Source: Vulcaniibacterium tengchongense (GTDB lineage Bacteria > Pseudomonadota > Gammaproteobacteria > Xanthomonadales > Xanthomonadaceae). Taken from it: a stretch of 64,000 bases of DNA. Below, one piece after another: positions 57,975 through 64,000 of the stretch. The DNA lies in the NCBI RefSeq assembly GCF_003814555.1, contig NZ_RKQN01000001.1, positions 372,001-436,000 of the forward strand. Direction: 5' to 3'. The notes under the pieces are model-generated. The model searched no databases and was not told where the DNA came from. It saw nothing but the letters and a program-made list of their open reading frames with translations. Both the position numbers and the translations under genes were made by a program. The first letter of the stretch is position 1; each line of letters begins with the position of its first letter.

Positions 57975-59282
57975 TCAGACGTCGTGCGGTTTTTCTTCGA
58001 GCCGCGCCGGCTGCAGCCGCGGCACCAGCAGGTGCACGACGAGCAGCGCGAGCAGGTAGGCGATGCCGGCGATCAGGAACACGCGCGCGTAGCTGCCGGT
58101 GGATTCGAGCTGGGCGCCGGTGAACAGCGACATCGCCATGCCGCCGACCGCGCCGGCGAAGCCGCCGATGCCGACCACCGAGGCCACCGCATGGCGCGGG
58201 AACATGTCCGACGGCAGGGTGAACACGTTGGCCGACCAGCCCTGGTGGCCGGCCATCGCCAGGCCGATCAGCGCCACTGCCAGCCACAGGTTGTCGATCT
58301 GCGTGACCAGCGCCACGGGGGCCACGCACAACGCGCAGGCGAGCATCGCCCCCTTGCGCGCGCGGTTGACGTTCCAGCCCCGCTTCAGGAGGCGCCCGGC
58401 CAGCCAGCCGCCGGCGACGCTGCCGACATCGGCCATCAGGTAGACCACGATCATCGGCGGGCCGATCTTGGCCAGCGACAGCTCGTATTCCGAGGCCAGG
58501 AACTTGCCGAGCCAGAACAGGAACAGCCACCACACCGGATCGGTGATGAACTTGGCCGCGACGAAGGCCCAGGCCTGGCGGTGGCGCAGCAACCGGCGCC
58601 ACGGCAGTCTGGCGGTCGGCTCGGGCGGATCGCTGCGGATGTGGGCGAGCTCCGCGGGCGACAGCTTCGGTTGCTCCTCCGGCGTGCGGTAGGTGAGCAG
58701 CCAGGTGACCAGCCAGGCCACGCTGAGCACGCCGGTGCACAGGAACGCCGCCTGCCAGCCCCAGGCGGCGGCGACGATCGGCACCAGCAGCGGCGCCAGC
58801 ACCGCGCCGATGTTGGAGCCGGCGTTGAAGATGCCCACCGCGAGCGCGCGCTCGCGGCGCGGGAACCACTCGGCGACGGTCTTGATCGCGGCCGGGAAGT
58901 TGCCCGCCTCGCCGAGCCCGAGCATGAAGCGGGCGAAGGCGAAACCGAGCACGCTCGCGGCCAACGCATGGCCCATCGCCGCGAGGCTCCACACGCCGAT
59001 CGCGATCGCGTAGCCGATGCGCGTGCCGAGCCGGTCGATCACCGCGCCGGCGCAGAGCAGGCCGATCGCGTACGCCGCCTGGAACGCGGTGACGATGTAG
59101 CCGTACTCGATCTCGTTCCAGCCGATCTCGTCCTGCAGGAATGGCGCGAGCACGCCGAGCACCTGGCGGTCGACGTAGTTGATCGTCGTCGCCGCCAGCA
59201 GCATCGCGCACACGCGCCAGCGGTACTTGCCGATCCTTGTGGCCAGCGCGGCAGCAGCGGAAAGGGGCGCGGCGTCGTTCAT
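57975..59282 (-). CDS. exuT: MFS hexuronate transporter (ExuT-like)
   Basis: Twelve-helix inner-membrane symporter of 435 residues in the anion:cation symporter family. Signatures are TTINYVDRQVLGVLAP in the first helix, DRLGTRIGYAIAIGVWSLAAM in outline, and FARFMLGLGEAGNFPAAIKTVAEWFP in outline, the ExuT/GudP-type motif. In this operon it would import glucuronate released in the periplasm. First gene of the minus-strand xylan operon; a XylR box lies 46 bp upstream. Confidence 0.9.
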   Translation of the reverse strand: MNDAAPLSAAAALATRIGKYRWRVCAMLLAATTINYVDRQVLGVLAPFLQDEIGWNEIEYGYIVTAFQAAYAIGLLCAGAVIDRLGTRIGYAIAIGVWSLAAMGHALAASVLGFAFARFMLGLGEAGNFPAAIKTVAEWFPRRERALAVGIFNAGSNIGAVLAPLLVPIVAAAWGWQAAFLCTGVLSVAWLVTWLLTYRTPEEQPKLSPAELAHIRSDPPEPTARLPWRRLLRHRQAWAFVAAKFITDPVWWLFLFWLGKFLASEYELSLAKIGPPMIVVYLMADVGSVAGGWLAGRLLKRGWNVNRARKGAMLACALCVAPVALVTQIDNLWLAVALIGLAMAGHQGWSANVFTLPSDMFPRHAVASVVGIGGFAGAVGGMAMSLFTGAQLESTGSYARVFLIAGIAYLLALLVVHLLVPRLQPARLEEKPHDV

Positions 59283-59328
59283 GCGTGGGCTCGCTCCGGG
59301 TTGTTGCGCTGCGGAATGACCGCGCTTG

Positions 59329-59342
59329 TGTTACCGCTATCA
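59329..59342. promoter_or_regulatory. XylR box before the exuT operon
   Basis: TGTTACCGCTATCA. It keeps 12 of 14 bases of TGTTAGCGCTACCA found before xylB. It lies 46 bp before the exuT start codon. Confidence 0.75.
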
Positions 59343-59493
59343 TTAGCACAGGCGAAACCGGGAAAGCCACCGCGCATGGGCGAATCGATGTTGCGCCGCA
59401 ACAGCCTTGAATTCAGATGCGCGGCATACTCGCGCGGCCCCGCCGGCGTCCGGCGGACGCGGGCCTCGTGCGGCGCCGCGTTACGCCTATGAA

Positions 59494-59507
59494 TGGTAGC
59501 GCTACCT
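59494..59507. promoter_or_regulatory. XylR box before the TonB receptor gene
   Basis: TGGTAGCGCTACCT, with a perfect 12-bp palindrome GGTAGCGCTACC. It is 140 bp before the receptor start codon. Confidence 0.8.
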
Positions 59508-59647
59508 TCGCGGACGGAGCCGCTGCGGCAGTGGAGTGTCGCGAACGCAGTACCTAGCCGGTGGGCGCGCGGCCATCGCGTCGGAGAACGCGGGCCGTGT
59601 GCCGCACCAGAACGCATCGAAAGCACATCGAGAGAACGGGAGGGGGT

Positions 59648-62581
59648 ATGGTTCAGTTCCGCAGTGCAAGAACCGCGTTGTCGCGTGCCTTGGGTCTGGC
59701 TCTGCTCGGCATGGCGAGCGGGTCCGTGCTCGCCCAGGCGCAGGCGACGCGGCAAGAGCCGCAGCCGGCGCCGACGCCGGCGCAAACCCAAGCGCAGGCG
59801 CAGGCCGCCGCCGACGAGGCGACCAACCTCGACGCCGTGGTCGTGACCGGCTTCCGCCGCAGCCTGGAGTACTCGACCCAGGCCAAGCGCGACGCCACCG
59901 GCTTCACCGACGCGATCTTCGCCGAGGACATCGGCAAGTTCCCGGACCTCAACATCGCCGAATCGCTGAATCGCATCCCGGGCATCCAGCTCAGCCGCGA
60001 CGTCAACGGCGAAGGCCTCAACGTCGCCATCCGCGGCCTGCCCAACAGCTTCACCAAGACCACGATCAACGGCGCCTCGGTCGCCACCGCCTCGATCGGC
60101 CTGGACGCGACCAACCAGAACCGCGAAGTCGACCTCAACCTGTTCCCGACCGAGTTCTTCACCCAACTCACCGTGAACAAGTCGCCCAAGGCCAGCCTGC
60201 TCGAAGGCGGCGTGTCGGGCGTGATCGACATGCGCAACGCCCGCCCGTTCGACAACCCGGGCACCCATTTCACCTACCAGCTGCAGGGCGAATACAACGA
60301 CGTCAGCGAGAAGACCAGCCCGCGCGGCTCGTTCATCGGCAGCTGGACCAACGACGCGGGCACCTTCGGCGTGCTCGCCGGCGTCGCTTCGGTGAAGGGG
60401 CGGATCGGCGTGGAGGGCTACGAGACCATCGGCTGGACCAACCCCAACCTGACCAACGCGCAGTGCGGCAACGGCGGCGCGGCGGGCGGTTTCCCGGCGC
60501 TCGGCACGCCTTGCAACATGTACGGCGGCAACGGCTGGCGCATTCCGGACACGGTGCCGAACAACGCCTCCACCGTCGCCGCCGGCCTGACCCCGGGCCA
60601 GGCCATCGACCGCGACTGGCTGCTGGCCAACAATCCGGGCCTGAGCATCGAGCAGATCGGAGAGGCGCTGATCCCGCGCCTGGGCCGCCCGCTGCACATG
60701 TCCGGCGACCGCGACCGCGACGCCTTCCTGGCCTCGCTGGAATGGCGGCCGAACGACGCCATGCACTTCTACATGGACGTGCTGTACTCCGAAGCGCACC
60801 GCACCAACGACCGCATCGACGTGAACCTGATCGGCCGCAACGGCGGCATGATCCCGATCGACATGCAGGTCGACGCGAACAACGTGGTCACCAGCGCCAC
60901 CTTCGCCAACGCGCAGTTCTTCCTCGAGGCGCGTCCCTACGTCGAGGACGTGAAGTACTGGTCGGTCAATCCGGGCGCGACCTTCTGGTTCGGCGACGAA
61001 GGCCAGGTCAAGCTCGACGTGCAGGCCAACGTCAGCCGCAGCTGGATGTTCCGCGAGTCGCCGACGATCGGGTTCAACTCGCCGTTCACCACGCTGCAGT
61101 ACCGCAACGACGGCGACCTGCCGGCCTGGACCACGGACATCGACCTCAACGATCCGAACGCCGGCTGGACCTGGACCGGCGGCCGCCTGTGGGTGCAGAA
61201 CGAGAAGCGCGTGACCGAGACCGGCGGCGCCCGCGCCGACCTGCAGTTCGGCGACGACGCGAACAACGTCAAGGTCGGCGTGGCCTGGGACCGCAACTTC
61301 CGCCGCATCCAGGGCTTCGGCGATACCGGCACCAATTGGCAGCCGTATGCGCTGTCGCAGGTGCCGGAGGCGGCCCTGGCGCAGTACATCCTGCCCGGCC
61401 CCGCCGGCTTCGTGACCGTCGACTTCGACCGTTTCATGGCCGATACCAACTACGCCCAGTACCGCGATGCCGCGGCGGAAGCCGACGGCCCGAACACCGG
61501 CGGTTCGACCGGCGGCTTCGAGGAGAAGAGCCTCGCCGGCTACATCGAATTCAACGGCGCCATGGACGTCCTGGATCGCCCGCTGCGGTTCAATGCCGGC
61601 ATCCGCTACTTCAAGACCGACCAGGCCATCAGCGGCCGCGTCGGCCTGCCGGGCCAGAAGGTCTGGGAAACCCGCGAGAGCGACTACGACGACTACCTGC
61701 CGTCGTTCAGCGCGGCGTGGGACGTCGCCGACGACGTGGTGCTGCGCATGTCCGGCTCGCGCACCATGACGCGCCCGAATCCGAGCAACCTGCTGCCGGG
61801 CGACTACTTCACCGACATCTCCGCGCAGAACTACAACCGCGGCAATCCGGACCTGGTGCCGTACACGTCGACCAACTTCGACCTGGGCGGCGAGTGGTAC
61901 ACCGGCGACGAAGGTTTCGTCGGACTGACCTACTTCAACAAGCAGGTCGAGGGCTACACCTACCAGCAGGTCACCACCGTGCCGTTCGCCTCGCTGGGCG
62001 TGCCGTTCGACAGCCTGGTCGCCGATCAGCAGCGGGCGATCAACAGCCGCGGCGGCCCGGGCGCGGCGACGGTGAACGTGCAGCAGCAGGTCAACGCCGA
62101 CGCCGAACTCGAGATCCGCGGCTGGGAGCTGATCTGGGTGCAGCCGCTGGATGTCGTGTTCGACGGCCTGGGCTTCATGGCCAACTACACCAAGATCGAC
62201 ATCGAAGCCACCGGCCGCGACGCCCGGGCGCTGTCCGGCAACGTCTACGGCATCGCGCCGACGATGTGGAACGCCACCGCGTACTGGGAGAACGACGTGG
62301 CCTCGGTGCGGCTGTCCTACAACTGGGCGGAGGGCGCCTACGGCACCGGCCCGAACCAGCAGGGTATCACCTACGCGCAGATCGTCGGCGAGGATCGCGG
62401 CCAGTTCGACCTGTCGGCCAGCTACACGCTGTCGTCGCTGCCCACCCGGCCGCAGATCACGCTCAACGTCATCAACCTGACCGGCGAGGAGCGGCGTTCG
62501 AACTTCTGGTGGCCCAACGCCGTCAACGACCTGTACGACCCGGGCCGCACCGTGATGCTCGGCATCCGCGGTTCGTTCTGA
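59648..62581 (+). CDS. TonB-dependent receptor for xylan oligosaccharides
   Basis: Outer-membrane transporter of 977 residues, of the large IroE/CUT-type receptors of Xanthomonads. A signal peptide (LGLALLGMASGSVLAQA) is followed by a 40-residue linker rich in Gln, Ala and Pro, the TonB-box/plug (DAVVVTGFRRSLEYS, FPDLNIAESLNRIPGIQLSRD in outline) and a 22-strand barrel ending in GIRGSF. Position in the XylR-controlled locus next to xylanases and glucuronidases indicates glucuronoxylan or aldouronic oligosaccharides as ligand. ATG 59648 has GGGAGGGGG just upstream. Confidence 0.92.
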   Translation: MVQFRSARTALSRALGLALLGMASGSVLAQAQATRQEPQPAPTPAQTQAQAQAAADEATNLDAVVVTGFRRSLEYSTQAKRDATGFTDAIFAEDIGKFPDLNIAESLNRIPGIQLSRDVNGEGLNVAIRGLPNSFTKTTINGASVATASIGLDATNQNREVDLNLFPTEFFTQLTVNKSPKASLLEGGVSGVIDMRNARPFDNPGTHFTYQLQGEYNDVSEKTSPRGSFIGSWTNDAGTFGVLAGVASVKGRIGVEGYETIGWTNPNLTNAQCGNGGAAGGFPALGTPCNMYGGNGWRIPDTVPNNASTVAAGLTPGQAIDRDWLLANNPGLSIEQIGEALIPRLGRPLHMSGDRDRDAFLASLEWRPNDAMHFYMDVLYSEAHRTNDRIDVNLIGRNGGMIPIDMQVDANNVVTSATFANAQFFLEARPYVEDVKYWSVNPGATFWFGDEGQVKLDVQANVSRSWMFRESPTIGFNSPFTTLQYRNDGDLPAWTTDIDLNDPNAGWTWTGGRLWVQNEKRVTETGGARADLQFGDDANNVKVGVAWDRNFRRIQGFGDTGTNWQPYALSQVPEAALAQYILPGPAGFVTVDFDRFMADTNYAQYRDAAAEADGPNTGGSTGGFEEKSLAGYIEFNGAMDVLDRPLRFNAGIRYFKTDQAISGRVGLPGQKVWETRESDYDDYLPSFSAAWDVADDVVLRMSGSRTMTRPNPSNLLPGDYFTDISAQNYNRGNPDLVPYTSTNFDLGGEWYTGDEGFVGLTYFNKQVEGYTYQQVTTVPFASLGVPFDSLVADQQRAINSRGGPGAATVNVQQQVNADAELEIRGWELIWVQPLDVVFDGLGFMANYTKIDIEATGRDARALSGNVYGIAPTMWNATAYWENDVASVRLSYNWAEGAYGTGPNQQGITYAQIVGEDRGQFDLSASYTLSSLPTRPQITLNVINLTGEERRSNFWWPNAVNDLYDPGRTVMLGIRGSF

Positions 62582-62590
62582 CCCGCCGCC

Positions 62591-62628
62591 CGCGGCCCGC
62601 CCGGCGCATCGACGCCGGGCGGGCCGCG
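62591..62628 (+). terminator. Large GC hairpin between the receptor and transporter genes
   Basis: A perfect 16-bp stem (62591-62606 with 62613-62628) and a 6-nt loop, without a T-tract. It may attenuate readthrough so that the receptor message exceeds that of the transporter, or protect the 3' end of the receptor message. Confidence 0.6.
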
Positions 62629-62666
62629 CCGTATACAAGACGCTCCCAACGCAGAACCGGCGGCCC

Positions 62667-64000
62667 ATGAACCGAACCCAGGACTCCCTCTCCGTCACCG
62701 AAAAGCTCGGCTACAGCCTGGGCGACTTGGCGGCGAACCTGATCTTCCAGACCTTGGTCACGTTCCTGGCGTTCTTCTACACGGACGTCTACCGCATTCC
62801 GGCCGCGACCGCGGCCAAGATCATCTTCGTGGTCGGCCTGCTGGGCGCGTTCGTGTTCACGCCGCTGGTCGCGGTGCTGGCCGACCGCACCCACACCCGC
62901 TGGGGCAAGTTCCGGCCGTGGATCCTGTGGACCGCGGTGCCGTTCGGCGTGCTCTCGCTGCTGGCCTTCAGCACGCCGGACCTGGGGCAGGGCGGCAAGG
63001 TCGCGTACGCGCTGGCCACCTACACATTGCTGGTGCTGGTCTACGCCGCCAACAACCTGCCGTACTCGGCGTTGAGCGGGGTGATCACCGGCAACATGGC
63101 CCAGCGCAACAGCCTGTCGGCCTACCGCTTCGTCGCGGTGATGGTCGCGCAGTTCATCATCCAGGTGCTGCTGCTGCCCCTGGTGCTGATCCTGGGCGAG
63201 GGCGATCGCGTGCAGGGGTTCCACAACGCGATGCTGCTGTTCGCGATCGCCGGCACGGTGTTCTTCCTGGTCACCTTCCTCACCACCCGCGAGCGGGTGG
63301 TGCCGGCGCCGGAGCAGAAGTCCAGCATCCGCCAGGACCTGGCCGACCTGGTGCGCAACCGCCCCTGGTCGCTGATGCTGCTGGCGACGGTGCTGGTGTT
63401 CGTCACCCTGGCGCTGAAGGGTGGCATGTACGTGTACTACTTCAAGTACTACATGGACGAGGCCGCGCTGGCGGCGCTGCTGGAGGACATCGGCTTCAAC
63501 CGCTTCATCGGCGGGCTGAACGCGGCGCTGACCGGCATGGGCCTGACCGGATTCCAGTGGCCTAAGGACGCGCCCACCTCGGCGCTGAGCCTGTTCAACG
63601 CCGGCGGCATCATTCTGATGATCGCCGGCATCGGCTTCTCCAAGCCGCTGGCGGACCGCTTCGGCAAGCGCAACGTGTTCGGCGCCTTCCTGTTCCTGTC
63701 CACGCTGTGCATGCTGGCGTTCTGGTTCTTCCCGCCGCAGGCGGCGGGCTGGGCGATGCTCGCGCAGGTGCTGCACGGCTTCCTGTACGGCGTGACCATC
63801 CCGCTGCTGTGGGCGATGGTCGCCGACGTCGCCGACTATTCGGAATGGCGGAATCGCCGCCGTGCCACCGCGATCATCTTCTCCGCCATCCTGTGCGGCC
63901 TGAAGGTGGGCCTGAGCGTGGGCGGCGCGCTGGTCGCCGGCATCCTGGCCCATTACGGCTACGACGCCGACCAGGCCGCGCAGTCGCCCGCGACCGTCGA
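62667..64000 (+). CDS. GPH-family (glycoside/pentoside/hexuronide) symporter, 3' end cut by window edge
   Basis: Inner-membrane cation symporter, open for 444 codons to the right edge. Twelve helices are expected; those seen include EKLGYSLGDLAANLIFQTL (GPH N-terminal signature), FVFTPLVAVLADRTHTRWGKFRPW in outline (the conserved loop with DRT and GKFRP), AANNLPYSALSGVIT and VADVADYSEWRNRRRATAI. XynT/XylP-type members import xylo-oligosaccharides or xylosides, which fits its place after the xylan receptor. ATG 62667 follows the hairpin by 38 bp; only a weak ribosome site is visible. Confidence 0.9.
   Translation, partial: MNRTQDSLSVTEKLGYSLGDLAANLIFQTLVTFLAFFYTDVYRIPAATAAKIIFVVGLLGAFVFTPLVAVLADRTHTRWGKFRPWILWTAVPFGVLSLLAFSTPDLGQGGKVAYALATYTLLVLVYAANNLPYSALSGVITGNMAQRNSLSAYRFVAVMVAQFIIQVLLLPLVLILGEGDRVQGFHNAMLLFAIAGTVFFLVTFLTTRERVVPAPEQKSSIRQDLADLVRNRPWSLMLLATVLVFVTLALKGGMYVYYFKYYMDEAALAALLEDIGFNRFIGGLNAALTGMGLTGFQWPKDAPTSALSLFNAGGIILMIAGIGFSKPLADRFGKRNVFGAFLFLSTLCMLAFWFFPPQAAGWAMLAQVLHGFLYGVTIPLLWAMVADVADYSEWRNRRRATAIIFSAILCGLKVGLSVGGALVAGILAHYGYDADQAAQSPATV

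Larger units (their letters stand above)
59283..59647. other. Divergent regulatory region between exuT and the TonB receptor
   Basis: 365 bp without a gene, carrying two XylR boxes 165 bp apart centre to centre, one near each start. Spacing of this size is compatible with looping between repressor dimers, although that is inference. Confidence 0.6.

Noticed and set aside
52172-58123. A 1,983-codon open frame on the plus strand
   Set aside because: It runs opposite five well-supported minus-strand genes (GH10, uxaC, GH115, GH10, exuT), matches no family and arises from GC-rich codon bias.
59279-62698. A 1,139-codon open frame on the minus strand
   Set aside because: It is the complement of the TonB receptor gene, with a composition of Arg, Ala, Val and His typical of an antisense shadow.

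Overview
The window looks like the chromosome of a high-GC Gammaproteobacterium of the Xanthomonadaceae/Lysobacteraceae group (Xanthomonas, Lysobacter, Luteimonas and relatives). This rests on overall gene content and order, on the LacI-type XylR operator sequence known from Xanthomonas, and on paired TonB-dependent receptors with polysaccharide-degrading enzymes. No genus can be assigned from sequence alone. The base composition is so GC-rich that long open frames occur on the opposite strand of nearly every gene; these were discounted.

Left part (1-17 kb), housekeeping and envelope: an edge-truncated GT4 glycosyltransferase; the opgD-opgH pair for osmoregulated periplasmic glucan; the phosphate/polyphosphate operon phoB-phoR-ppk1-ppx, read leftward from a Pho box; an M48 peptidase with TPRs; a glutaredoxin-AhpD-like pair; NAD-type isocitrate dehydrogenase; an NhaC-type antiporter; and a YccA/BI-1 membrane protein.

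Middle (17-25.3 kb): tRNAs Pro, Arg, His, Lys and Leu, then the proteostasis block tig-clpP-clpX-lon with plausible sigma-32 promoters before clpP and lon, then hupB, tRNA-Val and two nearly identical tRNA-Asp genes, with several strong terminators.

Right part (25.7-64 kb): a glucuronoxylan utilisation locus. It holds xylB-xylA, the divergently oriented repressor gene xylR, a plus-strand operon (GH67 alpha-glucuronidase, SGNH acetylesterase, ManD mannonate dehydratase, GH43, PA14-containing GH3, fructuronate reductase), a minus-strand operon (MFS hexuronate transporter, GH10 xylanase, GH115 alpha-glucuronidase, UxaC, second GH10, SMP-30 lactonase), and a large TonB-dependent receptor followed by a GPH-family transporter. 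XylR-box palindromes lie at 25666, 29763, 59329 and 59494, in front of each transcription unit, so the locus reads as one regulon. Together these genes import glucuronoxylan fragments, remove acetyl, arabinosyl and (methyl)glucuronosyl groups, release xylose for XylA/XylB, and convert glucuronate through fructuronate and mannonate to 2-keto-3-deoxygluconate.

The two arms of this locus are separated by an unrelated minus-strand block (41.4-49.6 kb): a copper-handling trio (PCu(A)C chaperone, TonB receptor, DUF2946 protein), a tetR-sugE pair with an elaborate inverted-repeat operator, a frameshifted glutathione S-transferase gene, and a two-component system with a MipA/OmpV outer-membrane protein. 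No rRNA, insertion sequence, prophage or CRISPR array was seen. I found no clearly undescribed system. The most informative points are the operator network, the interrupted locus, the GST frameshift and a possible active-site substitution in the GH67 enzyme.
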